A stretch of DNA of 54,375 bases from Segatella hominis. GTDB taxonomy: Bacteria; Bacteroidota; Bacteroidia; Bacteroidales; Bacteroidaceae. The translations under genes were made by a program, and so were the position numbers. Shown piece after piece: positions 17,028 to 26,166 of this stretch. Numbering within the stretch: the stretch's first letter is position 1; every line of letters begins with the position of its first letter. The DNA lies in the NCBI RefSeq assembly GCF_004535825.1, contig NZ_SGVY01000024.1, positions 1-54,375 of the forward strand, in the 5' to 3' direction. A model generated the notes under the pieces. The model ran no database searches, had not been told where the DNA came from, and worked only from the letters and a program-made list of their open reading frames with translations.

Positions 17028-18086
17028 ATGAAACAGTTTAGATTGATCCTTATATTATGGCTATGTATGGCAATGAATGCCAAGGCCAACGAGACCACAG
17101 CTAATCTACTTCAACAAGGAGATAGCTGTCTGAGTAGATATGATGTGTTTCATGCAACCCAATACTACCAAAAGTATCTGGAAGCAAATCCATCTCACCT
17201 GGAAGCACGCAGGAAACTGGCTTCCTGCTATCGGAAAGTAGGCAACTACACCGCCTGCATTTCTTGCCTTGACAAGATTCCATCAGATAGCATCAACCAC
17301 GAAGACATGCGAATGTTCTATTATGCGTATCTCAATCAGAACAACAATGACAAGGTTTCTCTCTGGGGTGAACGCATCGCATTCTTATTCCCATACGACA
17401 GTGAGATTATTGCTTCGCTTGCCTCCCACTACAATGGAGCAAACCAACCTGGCAGAGCCGAGGAAGTGGCAAAGAATTACATCTCCCAGTGTGATTCCAC
17501 GAACTTATATGTCAACAAGGAATACGCCTATTCCCTATTCATGCAATTCAAATATGACGAAGCGATACCATTGTATGAAAAGTTGATAGCGCAAGGCTTC
17601 GATAATTTTGAATCAAACTTTGTGCTTGGTCTTTGCTATGAGAACCAGCCCAACAAAGAGGAAGCACTAAAGCATTACCAGAAAGCCGTTCAATTCAAGA
17701 GCGACAATGCCACATGCCTTTTCCATTTAGCGTTGGCAGAGAAAGCACTCAACATGGATTCACTATCCATGGCTCATTTCAACCAGTCGTTAGAGGTTTC
17801 CTTGCCAAAAGACAGAGCTTTGCGAACCTATAAATGGCTAGCCGACTTACATTTTCAACACAACCGATATGCAGACGCTGCCCGTGACTTTGAGTTAAGC
17901 ATCCTTTACGATGAAGAAGACGACCCGCTCAACTATTACAATGCCGCCCAAATGTTCATCGCTTCCAAAAACAAGTTGAAAGCGAAACAGCATCTCCAGA
18001 TGTTCTTAGCAAATGCAAACAGACTAGAAGATAAAAAAGAGGCAGCACAACTCATATCCAAAGCCAAAGAGCAACTCAAGCAATAA
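17028..18086 (+). CDS. Secreted TPR-repeat protein
   Basis: A 352-residue protein with signal peptide (1-20, ending NAKA) and about seven tetratricopeptide repeats from residue 25 on (for example HATQYYQKYLEANPSHLEA, ALKHYQKAVQFKSDNATC). TPRs bind partner proteins, here probably the TonB-like protein or receptor in the periplasm. Lies 12 nt after the tonB-like gene and 21 nt before the receptor gene. Confidence 0.85.
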   Translation: MKQFRLILILWLCMAMNAKANETTANLLQQGDSCLSRYDVFHATQYYQKYLEANPSHLEARRKLASCYRKVGNYTACISCLDKIPSDSINHEDMRMFYYAYLNQNNNDKVSLWGERIAFLFPYDSEIIASLASHYNGANQPGRAEEVAKNYISQCDSTNLYVNKEYAYSLFMQFKYDEAIPLYEKLIAQGFDNFESNFVLGLCYENQPNKEEALKHYQKAVQFKSDNATCLFHLALAEKALNMDSLSMAHFNQSLEVSLPKDRALRTYKWLADLHFQHNRYADAARDFELSILYDEEDDPLNYYNAAQMFIASKNKLKAKQHLQMFLANANRLEDKKEAAQLISKAKEQLKQ

Positions 18087-18107
18087 CCATCAAACAAACA
18101 TAAACAC

Positions 18108-20183
18108 ATGAAAATAAATTTTATCTTAGGTTCAGCATTATTGCTGAGCCAGCCCCTTTGCGCTCAAAACGAAGAGGCAAAAGACACGCTTACCGCCCAG
18201 ATGATGATGCAAAACCTGCCAGAGGTTTTCGTCAAGGCGACACGTCCTATCGTCAAGGCAGAAAGAGGACAGTTGGTTTACAACATGCCACTGCTCATAG
18301 AGAAAATGCCGGCAGACAACGCTTATGATGCCCTTACCCGAATACCAGGAGTAAACGAACTAAACGGCAACATCAATTATGCAGGAAAGGAACTGACTCT
18401 CATCATCAACGGCAAACCAACCACGCTCAATTACGCACAACTGGCAGAGCGATTAAAAGCCATGCCCGCATCACAATTAGCCAAAGCCGAAGTGATGCTG
18501 GCAGCGCCAGCACGCTTACATGTTCGTGGAATGGTCATCAACCTGATTACCAAAGACTATGTAGGAAAGAACCTGCTTTCAGGACAAATACAAAGCATCT
18601 GGAGCCAAAGCAAATACGGAGAAGGGGAAGGCAAAGGCAACCTGCTGTTCCAAAAAGGAAAATTCGGACTGGATGCCATGTATTCATTTACAGATGGAAC
18701 ATCATACGGTGAAACTACTACCAATGCCAATCATTCCCTTCAAGGGAAACGAGTAGCGTATCATGACAAGACCTCACAGAAAACCCTTGGATTGACTCAC
18801 AACTATCGCTTGGGACTGAGTTATGCATTTGCTGATAACCACCAGCTATCCCTGGCATATACAGGAAAATGGGACAGCAGTCATCCTCATCATGAAACGA
18901 TGGGAACAGGCACATCCCAGCAACAAGGCAATGAACATATCTACCTGCATAATGTAGATGCCAGCTACAACCTACCCTTTGGACTACAAATAGGCATATC
19001 CTATCTCAACTACCAAAATCCCAGCCAACAATATCTGGCAGGAACGATGCTTGACGAAGAGCGCATTCTATACACAAACAGCAAGCAAGTAATAGATAAA
19101 TGGCTTTTCACCGCCGACCAATCCCACTCATTGAAGAAGGGTTGGGAGCTGTCGTATGGTATGAAATTTCAAAACTGTAACAACAGAAGCTACCAAACCA
19201 CGACCAACAAGGATGGAACAGAAATTCCAGATGCAACCAGCCAGGTGAATATTGAAGAAAGAATCTTGAGTTTCTATGGCGGCATAAGCAAACAGATAAA
19301 CGAGCGAATCAGCTTGGAAGCCTCTGTCGAAGCAGAGCAATACCATTCTCCACAATGGAACAAATGGCATATTTATCCCACACTTAATGCATCGTGGAAA
19401 ACCAATCCTGGCAACATACTCAACTTATCCTTCAGTTCCAGCTCACAGTTTCCTAGCTATTGGTCAACTATGAGCAGCATTTACTATGCCTCTACTTATA
19501 TGGAGATATGGGGAAATCCTCATCTCAAACCTTACTCTACATACGAAACCAACTTGATGTGGACGATCAAAAGTCGCCATACATTGATGGTATTTGCAGA
19601 GTTCCAACCCAACTATTCAGTACAATTGCCTTATCAGACTACCGACCACCTGGCAGTCATCATGAAGGAGACCAATTTCGACTATAACCATACTATGGGC
19701 ATTAGAGCATCGACGACTTTCGGAATAGGCAATTGGATGAACGGAAGTGTTTCGGCAACAGGAATCTACAGACATGACAAGAGTAACGATTTCTTTGACA
19801 TGCCCTTCAATCGCAAACATATCTCTGCCATTCTTGCCGGAAATCTATCCGCTCAACTTAGCCGAAGTCACCACATCCATTTCATACTTAATCCATTCTA
19901 CCAGTCGAAAGCCATTCAAGGACTCTATGACATCAAATCAGTCTTTCTCTTGAATGCTATGTTGAGGTGGGCTTCCGATAATGAAAAATGGAGCATTGTG
20001 GTTAAAGGCAGCAACATCTTCAACGAAAGATTCTCTACAAAATCAGTACAAGGCAATCAAGACTACCACATGAACATCAAGCAAGATTGGGCATCTGCCT
20101 CCATCTCCATCATCTACAAAATAGGCAAGTACAAGGAGAAGACGAACAAGGACGTGGATACTTCCAGAATGGGAGTAAACTAA
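18108..20183 (+). CDS. Outer-membrane beta-barrel receptor (OMP_b-brl_3 type), operon partner of LytTR/TonB/TPR
   Basis: A 691-residue protein. Signal peptide 1-20 (ending LCAQ), plug at about 35-145 with LPEVFVKATRPIVKAERG, DALTRIPGV and LTLIINGKPTTLN, then a barrel of about 500 residues. It lacks the N-terminal carboxypeptidase-like domain, so it is not of the SusC type. It is related to the receptor at 12474 by architecture. The cargo is unknown. Confidence 0.85.
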   Translation: MKINFILGSALLLSQPLCAQNEEAKDTLTAQMMMQNLPEVFVKATRPIVKAERGQLVYNMPLLIEKMPADNAYDALTRIPGVNELNGNINYAGKELTLIINGKPTTLNYAQLAERLKAMPASQLAKAEVMLAAPARLHVRGMVINLITKDYVGKNLLSGQIQSIWSQSKYGEGEGKGNLLFQKGKFGLDAMYSFTDGTSYGETTTNANHSLQGKRVAYHDKTSQKTLGLTHNYRLGLSYAFADNHQLSLAYTGKWDSSHPHHETMGTGTSQQQGNEHIYLHNVDASYNLPFGLQIGISYLNYQNPSQQYLAGTMLDEERILYTNSKQVIDKWLFTADQSHSLKKGWELSYGMKFQNCNNRSYQTTTNKDGTEIPDATSQVNIEERILSFYGGISKQINERISLEASVEAEQYHSPQWNKWHIYPTLNASWKTNPGNILNLSFSSSSQFPSYWSTMSSIYYASTYMEIWGNPHLKPYSTYETNLMWTIKSRHTLMVFAEFQPNYSVQLPYQTTDHLAVIMKETNFDYNHTMGIRASTTFGIGNWMNGSVSATGIYRHDKSNDFFDMPFNRKHISAILAGNLSAQLSRSHHIHFILNPFYQSKAIQGLYDIKSVFLLNAMLRWASDNEKWSIVVKGSNIFNERFSTKSVQGNQDYHMNIKQDWASASISIIYKIGKYKEKTNKDVDTSRMGVN

Positions 20184-20187
20184 CGAA

Positions 20188-20268
20188 TTTCTTAAAAAAT
20201 CGTCAGCAAACCAGCGTACTTTCTTAAAAAATCGTCAATAAACTGCTCTTTTTCTGATAAAAGTCGTA
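20188..20268 (+). repeat. Imperfect direct repeats upstream of proC
   Basis: tttcttaaaaaatcgtca occurs at 20188 and 20220 (32-bp period). A weaker third copy (tttctgataaaagtcgta) at 20251 runs into the proC -7 box. Repeats phased at about three helical turns before a promoter could bind a regulator. Confidence 0.5.
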
Positions 20269-20275
20269 TCTTTGC
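20267..20275 (+). promoter_or_regulatory. -7 promoter box of proC
   Basis: TATCTTTGC, 31 bp upstream of the ATG. Confidence 0.55.
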
Positions 20276-20306
20276 ACCATAATTGCATTTTAACTATAAG
20301 AAGACA

Positions 20307-21089
20307 ATGAAAATAACAATTATCGGAGCAGGTGCTATGGGCGGTGCCATGGCAGAAGGCTTATTGAAGAGTGAGAACTTCACTCCTTCAGATATTACGG
20401 TATCTGACCACAACCAACCAGTATTGGATCACTTCGCAAGCGAAGGAGCCAGCGTAACCCTCGACAACCAGTTGGCTTGTCACGGCGCAGATATCGTATG
20501 CGTAGTTGTAAAGCCTTGGTGCGTGGAGAAAACTTTGAAAGGTATCAAGGATGTACTTGACTACAAAAGCCAGAAACTCGTAGTAGTTGCAGCCGGTGTT
20601 CCATCAGCCAATATCAAGGAATGGCTTGACAAGGACGGTTCTACCCCAACATTTTTCCTGGTAATGCCAAATATCGCTATCGCTTACAAACAGTCGATGA
20701 CATTCATCACTCCAATTGATGCATCTGCTACAGAGAGTAAGCAAATTACAGATATATTTGATGAATTGGGCGAGAGCCTCATCATGGAAGAACGCCTTTT
20801 CCCTGCAGCCACAGCCATGTCATGTGCCATTGCTTATGCGATGCGCTATGTAAGAGCCAATGTGGAAGGCGGCGTAGAGATGGGCTTCAAAGCTAAGGAT
20901 GCACAGAAGATTGTACTCCAGACTGTGAAGGGTGCTGTAGAATTACTGCAAGAGACTGGCGAACACCCAGAGGCTGCCATTGATAAGGTTACTACTCCTG
21001 GCGGCTGTACCATCAAGGGTCTCAACACCATGGAACAAGGAGGTTTCACTTCTGCCGTCATCAACGGCTTGCTGGCAGGTAAAAAATAA
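20307..21089 (+). CDS. proC: Pyrroline-5-carboxylate reductase
   Basis: Catalyses the last step of proline synthesis. It has 260 residues from the ATG at 20307 (an in-frame TTG lies at 20283). The NAD(P)-binding loop is TIIGAGAMGGAMAEGL (4-19). The C-terminal dimer domain carries KVTTPGGCTIKGLNTME, the family signature. Followed by a strong terminator. Confidence 0.95.
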   Translation: MKITIIGAGAMGGAMAEGLLKSENFTPSDITVSDHNQPVLDHFASEGASVTLDNQLACHGADIVCVVVKPWCVEKTLKGIKDVLDYKSQKLVVVAAGVPSANIKEWLDKDGSTPTFFLVMPNIAIAYKQSMTFITPIDASATESKQITDIFDELGESLIMEERLFPAATAMSCAIAYAMRYVRANVEGGVEMGFKAKDAQKIVLQTVKGAVELLQETGEHPEAAIDKVTTPGGCTIKGLNTMEQGGFTSAVINGLLAGKK

Positions 21090-21103
21090 AAATATTCCAT
21101 CAT

Positions 21104-21142
21104 AAGAAGTGTATTGTAATCGTCGATACACTTCTTTTTTTT
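21104..21142 (+). terminator. Terminator of proC
   Basis: aagaagtgtat (21104-21114) pairs perfectly with atacacttctt (21126-21136), followed by a T-run. Confidence 0.85.
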
Positions 21143-21168
21143 CTTATCGAAAATTTTCAGTAAAAGTC

Positions 21169-21200
21169 TTTGGCGTATTCATTTTTTCTTCGTATTTTTG
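21169..21200 (+). promoter_or_regulatory. Promoter of the PQQ-propeller lipoprotein gene
   Basis: TTTG (21169-21172), 20-nt spacer, TATTTTTG (21193-21200). Confidence 0.65.
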
Positions 21201-21243
21201 TCCCCGACAATCTAAACGCTTGCAATTTAAAACCAATCAGAAG

Positions 21244-22794
21244 ATGAATTACCATAAAAATCATGGCAATCTCAAAAGATGCTGGGGACTTATATTCTGT
21301 TCACTAAGCATATTATTAGGTGCCTGTACAACAAAAGTTGTCAAGCAACAAGACAACCTGCCAATAGAGGATAGTACTGAAATCGAAGTCAACACAACTG
21401 TTCTTCCCCTACCAGACACCTTGTATCCGTCGGTAGAGAGAGTGCGCTACGATGTTGAAATCAAAGATTCCAGCGACCTCACCTTGTCCTCTTTGGAGAG
21501 TCTCTATGATGGGGAAGATGTACTGACTTTCAGGAAAACCCTACTGCGTGATGCCAACTTTGGCGGTAAGGTAACAGGAACACCTGCTACCATAGACACG
21601 GCATGGGTATTTCATACCTATTATAATACAGAGCAGACGAAATATGGAATCTGGGGAGGAGGTTCCGGATGGACTGGTCAGCCTCTTTTTCACAAGAAGA
21701 GAAATGAGATTATGGTTGGATCTCTATGCGGCAGAGTCTATTTCATCGACTACAATACAGGAAAGGCGACAAGACAAGCTATAGACGTGACCAACACGAT
21801 AAAGGGAACTCCATCGCTCGATCCTACTCTCGACAACCTCTATGTCGGACAGGGTGTTCCCAATCACCAACCATTCGGAAGTTTGACCATAGATCTGAAA
21901 AAGAACCAGATAACCGATTTCTTCGGACGTGACCCAAAAGCACGCCGCGGTTGGAATGCTTTCGACTCATCGCCAGTAGTCGTAGGAGACTTCCTTTTCT
22001 GGCCTGGCGAAAACGGATGTCTGTATAAATTCCGCAGAGCCCAAGGCAAGCTTACACTTGCAGCTGCATTACGCTATACCATCAACGGTTCGGCTTCTGG
22101 AGTAGAGAACAGTCTCTGCGTATATCGCAACTACGGTTTCTTCGGAGACAATCATGGCAACATTCTTGCCGTCAACTTAAATACGATGAAACCAGTTTGG
22201 AGTTACAACAACCATGACGACATAGATGGCAGTATCGTATGCAAAGTGGAGAATGACACACCTTATATATATTGTGGCTGCGAAGTGGACAAACAGGGAA
22301 ATGAAGGTATCTGTCATATCGTAAAATTAGATGGAAGAAACGGCAATCGTATCTGGAATTTGCAGATACCTTGCAAACGCTTTACCTTAGGAGAAAAGGC
22401 GCTTGATGGCGGTATGTATTGTACTCCATTATTAGGAATGGGCGATTGCAGCCATCTTCTTTTCGCCAATATTTGCCGAAACGGAGCTGATGGAAAGGGA
22501 GCAGGATCTGGCGAAATGATAGCCGTCGATATTCAAACAGGTAAGATAGTCCACTCGACCCAGCTGAACCAGTTTGCGTGGTCATCACCTGTAGGATTCT
22601 TAAACGAGAAGAACGAAATGTATATTTTCACAGGCGACTCTGGTGGAACCACATATCTTATCCGCGCCAAGACCGGAGAAATACTGTGTAAGAAGCATTT
22701 TGCTCACAACTTTGAATCATCGCCATTGGTCATTGGCAATACCGCTATCGTAGGCTCCCGACAAAACGGAATCTATAAATTCGTTATCAAATAG
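21244..22794 (+). CDS. PQQ-like beta-propeller lipoprotein
   Basis: A 516-residue predicted lipoprotein: signal peptide with lipobox SILLGAC, then a WD/PQQ-type beta-propeller from about residue 90 with repeats such as VYFIDYNTGKATRQAID, ILAVNLNTMKPVWSYNN and MIAVDIQTGKIVHSTQ. The blades resemble BamB-type propellers but the protein is longer and has no enzyme residues that can be recognised. Role unknown; it may bind other proteins or polysaccharide at the envelope. The ATG at 21244 is chosen because the lipoprotein signal follows it; the frame is open upstream to a TTG at 21109, inside the proC terminator. Confidence 0.8.
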   Translation: MNYHKNHGNLKRCWGLIFCSLSILLGACTTKVVKQQDNLPIEDSTEIEVNTTVLPLPDTLYPSVERVRYDVEIKDSSDLTLSSLESLYDGEDVLTFRKTLLRDANFGGKVTGTPATIDTAWVFHTYYNTEQTKYGIWGGGSGWTGQPLFHKKRNEIMVGSLCGRVYFIDYNTGKATRQAIDVTNTIKGTPSLDPTLDNLYVGQGVPNHQPFGSLTIDLKKNQITDFFGRDPKARRGWNAFDSSPVVVGDFLFWPGENGCLYKFRRAQGKLTLAAALRYTINGSASGVENSLCVYRNYGFFGDNHGNILAVNLNTMKPVWSYNNHDDIDGSIVCKVENDTPYIYCGCEVDKQGNEGICHIVKLDGRNGNRIWNLQIPCKRFTLGEKALDGGMYCTPLLGMGDCSHLLFANICRNGADGKGAGSGEMIAVDIQTGKIVHSTQLNQFAWSSPVGFLNEKNEMYIFTGDSGGTTYLIRAKTGEILCKKHFAHNFESSPLVIGNTAIVGSRQNGIYKFVIK

Positions 22795-22814
22795 AGGATT
22801 AACGCTGATTTTTC

Positions 22815-22846
22815 TTGCTCATATCAGCAAAAATTAGTACTTTTGC
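22815..22846 (+). promoter_or_regulatory. Promoter of the XRE-cupin/acyl-CoA synthetase pair, with possible operator
   Basis: TTG (22815-22817), 20-nt spacer, TACTTTTGC (22838-22846). The inverted pair gctgat (22804-22809) and atcagc (22823-22828) straddles the -33 box and could be an operator of the downstream repressor. Confidence 0.6.
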
Positions 22847-22872
22847 CCACAAACCAATAAAAATATAGAAAT

Positions 22873-23427
22873 ATGGACGAAGCAATCAAGCAAATCGGCG
22901 AGAGACTGAAAGGTCTTCGCGAGGTTCTCAACATCCCTGCAGAGGAGGTGGCTGAGCTTTGTGACATCAGTCTCGACCATTATCTCAAAATAGAGGCAGG
23001 AGAGGCAGACCCTTCTGTGTATCGCCTCTCAAAGATATCCAAGCGGTATGGTATCGACCTTGATGTATTACTCTTCGGCGAGGAACCTCGCATGAAGGGA
23101 TACTACGTGACCCGCAAGGGACAGGGACCGGAGATTGACCGTAACAACCAATATAAGTACCAGAGCCTTGCCGTTGGTTTCAAAGACAGAAAGGTAAATC
23201 CTTTCATGGTTCAGGTTGACCCATTACCTGGTAATGAGAAACCAAATAAGAACGGACACGACGGACAGGAATATGATTATGTGATAGAAGGAACACTTGA
23301 GGTAACCATCGAAGAAAAAGTCATGGTACTCAACCCTGGTGACAGCATCTATTTCGACAGCAAGAAACAACATTGTTTCCGTTCCCTCAATGGAGAACCT
23401 GCCAAGTTTCTTTGTATCATTATCTAA
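22873..23427 (+). CDS. XRE-family regulator with C-terminal cupin domain
   Basis: A 184-residue regulator. The helix-turn-helix (about 6-63, IGERLKGLREVLNIPAEEVA) is followed by a cupin sensor domain (about 105-184) with GQEYDYVIEGTLEV and LNPGDSIYFDSKKQHCFR. Such proteins bind a small ligand and control the adjacent gene. The adjacent acyl-CoA synthetase begins 36 nt downstream on the same strand, so its substrate or product is the likely ligand. Confidence 0.9.
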   Translation: MDEAIKQIGERLKGLREVLNIPAEEVAELCDISLDHYLKIEAGEADPSVYRLSKISKRYGIDLDVLLFGEEPRMKGYYVTRKGQGPEIDRNNQYKYQSLAVGFKDRKVNPFMVQVDPLPGNEKPNKNGHDGQEYDYVIEGTLEVTIEEKVMVLNPGDSIYFDSKKQHCFRSLNGEPAKFLCIII

Positions 23428-23429
23428 AT

Positions 23430-23446
23430 AGAGAATTCAATTCTCT
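23430..23446. promoter_or_regulatory. Palindrome between regulator and synthetase genes
   Basis: agagaatt-c-aattctct forms a perfect 8-bp hairpin in the intercistronic gap. No T-run; possibly an RNA-processing hairpin or a binding site. Confidence 0.4.
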
Positions 23447-23463
23447 AAGCAAATCAAACAATT

Positions 23464-25122
23464 ATGATTGAGAGATTTTTAAAACAAACTAAATTTACTT
23501 CAGAACAAGACTTCAAGGAGCATCTGGAGTTCATTATACCAGAAGATTTCAACTTTGCCTACGATGTAATGGACGAGTGGGCAAAAATCAAGCCAGACCA
23601 TGTTGCACTGCTTTGGACAAGTGAACGTGGCGAGGAAATACGTTTTACATACAAGGATCTGAAAGAACAGAGCGACAAGGCTGCTGCCTATTTCCAGAGC
23701 CTCGGCATTGGTCATGATGATAAGGTAATGCTTATCCTGAAGCGCCACTATCAGTGGTGGCTTGCCATGCTCGGACTCCACAAGATAGGAGCCGTAGCCA
23801 TTCCTGCCACCCATATGCTCACCAAGCATGACATCGTATATCGCAACAATGCCGCCAGCGTAAAAGCCATCATCTGCTGCGGCGATGATTACGTGGTAGA
23901 GCAAATTGAAGAAGCTATGCCAGAGAGCCCTACCGTCAAGACCCTGATCAGTATCGGTCCGGACATTCCTGAAGGTTTCCACGACTGGATGAAGGAGTGG
24001 AACGAATGCGCTCCTTTCGTTCGCCCAGAACATGTAAATTCCAATGAAGATACGCTCCTGATGTATTTCACATCAGGTACGACAGGCGAGCCAAAGATGG
24101 TGGCCCACGACCACCTCTATGCCCTCGGTCATCTGACCACGGGTGTATATTGGCACAATCTCCACGAGAACTCCATCCACCTGACCGTAGCCGATACCGG
24201 TTGGGGAAAGGCTGTTTGGGGCAAACTCTACGGTCAATGGTTTGCCGGAGCTACCGTCTTCGTATTCGATCACGAGAAGTTTACGGCTGATAAGATTATG
24301 CGTCAGATAGAAAAATATCATATCACTTCTTTCTGCGCCCCTCCTACTATCTACCGTTTCATGATTCAGGAGGATTTCTCCAAGTACGACCTCAGCAGTC
24401 TCGAATATTGTACAACTGCGGGTGAAGCGATGAATCCATCCGTAGCAGAAACCTTCCAGAAACTGACTGGTGTACAGATCTACGAGGGCTTCGGACAGAC
24501 CGAAACCACCATGACATTAGGAACCTTCCCTTGGATTAAGCCAAAACCAGGAAGCATGGGCAAGCCTAACCCACAATATGATGTTCACATCCTTCGCCCT
24601 GACATGACAGAGTGTGAGGATGGTGAAAAGGGTGAGATTTGCATCCGCATCGGTGATAACAAACCTCTTGGACTCTTCAAGTATTATTACCGTGACGAAA
24701 AGCAGACAAAATCTGTGTGGCATGACGGTTACTATCACACGGGCGATATGGCTTGGCGTGACGAGGAAGGCTACTTCTGGTTTGAGGGCAGAATCGATGA
24801 TGTGATCAAGAGTTCAGGTTATCGCATCGGTCCTTTCGAGGTAGAAAATGCCCTGATGACTCATCCTGCCGTAGTAGAGTGCGCCATCACCGGTGTACCA
24901 GACCCAATCCGCGGTATGGTTGTCAAGGCAACCGTCGTACTGAAGGATGAATACAAGAGTATGGTAGGACCTGACCTCGTCAAGAAATTGCAAGATCATG
25001 TGAAGCACGAGACTGCTCCTTATAAATATCCTCGCATCATCGAATTCGTAGATGAATTGCCAAAGACCATCTCTGGCAAGATTCGAAGAGTAGAGATTCG
25101 AGAAAAGGACGGAGTTAAGTGA
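23464..25122 (+). CDS. AMP-forming acyl-CoA synthetase (acetyl/medium-chain type)
   Basis: A 552-residue AMP-binding enzyme that activates a carboxylic acid as acyl-AMP and then acyl-CoA. Core motifs are clear: YFTSGTTGEPKMVAHDH (A3), YEGFGQTETTM (A5), YHTGDMAWRDEEGYFW (A7), GRIDDVIKSSGYRIGP (A8) and the catalytic lysine in PKTISGKIRR (A10). The overall type resembles the acetyl-/butyryl-CoA synthetase branch common in Bacteroidota. The acid used cannot be read from the sequence. Paired with the XRE-cupin regulator. Confidence 0.9.
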   Translation: MIERFLKQTKFTSEQDFKEHLEFIIPEDFNFAYDVMDEWAKIKPDHVALLWTSERGEEIRFTYKDLKEQSDKAAAYFQSLGIGHDDKVMLILKRHYQWWLAMLGLHKIGAVAIPATHMLTKHDIVYRNNAASVKAIICCGDDYVVEQIEEAMPESPTVKTLISIGPDIPEGFHDWMKEWNECAPFVRPEHVNSNEDTLLMYFTSGTTGEPKMVAHDHLYALGHLTTGVYWHNLHENSIHLTVADTGWGKAVWGKLYGQWFAGATVFVFDHEKFTADKIMRQIEKYHITSFCAPPTIYRFMIQEDFSKYDLSSLEYCTTAGEAMNPSVAETFQKLTGVQIYEGFGQTETTMTLGTFPWIKPKPGSMGKPNPQYDVHILRPDMTECEDGEKGEICIRIGDNKPLGLFKYYYRDEKQTKSVWHDGYYHTGDMAWRDEEGYFWFEGRIDDVIKSSGYRIGPFEVENALMTHPAVVECAITGVPDPIRGMVVKATVVLKDEYKSMVGPDLVKKLQDHVKHETAPYKYPRIIEFVDELPKTISGKIRRVEIREKDGVK

Positions 25123-25125
25123 AAA

Positions 25126-25283
25126 ACGAAGAGTGAAGAGTGAAGAATTCTCTTGCTTTAACAAGCTAAAATTTGATATAAAAAAGCTATTGAATTCTTC
25201 ACTCTTCACTTTAACATATATCATATCACATAAAATATAACAAGAAGAACAAGAATACTCTTCGTTCTTCACTCTTCACTTTA
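25126..25283. repeat. GAAGAGTGAAGA / TTCACTC repeat cluster with 19-bp inverted repeat
   Basis: Three runs of the TTCACTC family fill this gap. 25132-25150 and 25192-25210 are perfect 19-bp inverted repeats around gaattc. A third run (25258-25283) ends 3 bp before the proB ATG. Similar runs occur at 45709-45743 and 50250-50322. Confidence 0.75.
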
Positions 25284-25286
25284 ATC

Positions 25287-26069
25287 ATGGGAAAAAGAAT
25301 TGTAGTAAAGGTGGGCAGCAATGTGCTGACCCGAGAAGACGGAAAGTTGGACGTAACAAGAATGTCGGCGATTGTAGATCAAATCGTTTGGCTCCGCGAA
25401 CACGACTATGAGGTAATTCTGGTATCATCAGGTGCCGTAGCAGCCGGAAGAGCCGAGCTGCATGTTGATCACCATTTAGACAGCGTGGAGCAACGCCAGC
25501 TGTTCTCTGCTATCGGACAGGTGAAACTCGTAGGTCTCTATTACAACCTTTTCCGTGAATACAAGATTAAGATAGGTCAAGTATTGACCATGAAGGAAAA
25601 TTTCGGTGCCGAAGAGCAGTATAAGAACCAGGAGGCCTGCATGCAGGTAATGCTGGAAAACAATGTACTTCCTATCGTCAATGAGAACGATACCGTGTGC
25701 ATCACCGAGTTAATGTTTACGGATAATGATGAGTTGTCTGGCTTGATTGCCAAGATGATGAATGCCGACACACTTATATTATTAAGTAATGTGGACGGCA
25801 TCTACAATGGCGATCCAAGCGAGCCTACCACCCGCATTATCCCATCGGTTTATTACGACCGCGATATCAGCGAGTACATTCTTGCCAGCAAGAGCAGCCA
25901 CGGCAGAGGCGGCATGACTTCGAAAGTGAAAACCGCCCACGACGTAGCCAATGCCGGCATCAAGGTAATCATCGCCAATGGCAACACGCCAAACATCCTC
26001 ATCAACCTGAAGGAGCATCCGATGGAGACACTTCATACAGAATTTGTAGCAAGACCGCTAAACAAGTAA
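25287..26069 (+). CDS. proB: Glutamate 5-kinase, short form
   Basis: Phosphorylates glutamate in the first step of proline synthesis. It has 260 residues: only the amino-acid-kinase domain, with RIVVKVGSNVLTREDG (4-19), LVSSGAVAAGR and NENDTVCITELMFTDNDEL. The C-terminal PUA domain of the 367-residue E. coli enzyme is missing, a form known in several lineages. The partner reductase ProA is encoded 8.4 kb away rather than next door. Confidence 0.95.
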   Translation: MGKRIVVKVGSNVLTREDGKLDVTRMSAIVDQIVWLREHDYEVILVSSGAVAAGRAELHVDHHLDSVEQRQLFSAIGQVKLVGLYYNLFREYKIKIGQVLTMKENFGAEEQYKNQEACMQVMLENNVLPIVNENDTVCITELMFTDNDELSGLIAKMMNADTLILLSNVDGIYNGDPSEPTTRIIPSVYYDRDISEYILASKSSHGRGGMTSKVKTAHDVANAGIKVIIANGNTPNILINLKEHPMETLHTEFVARPLNK

Positions 26070-26100
26070 AATCATTAGGGAAAAGAGATACAGATACCTA

Positions 26101-26142
26101 AAAAAAAGCAGCAAGCCTATTTATAGACTTTGCTGCTTTTTG
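26101..26142. terminator. Convergent terminator between proB and the GH36 gene
   Basis: A-rich flank, aaaaagcagcaa pairing with ttgctgcttttt, and T-run on the other side. The near-symmetric stem can serve both strands. Confidence 0.8.
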
Positions 26143-26166
26143 ATTTTATTATGAATAGTTGATACG

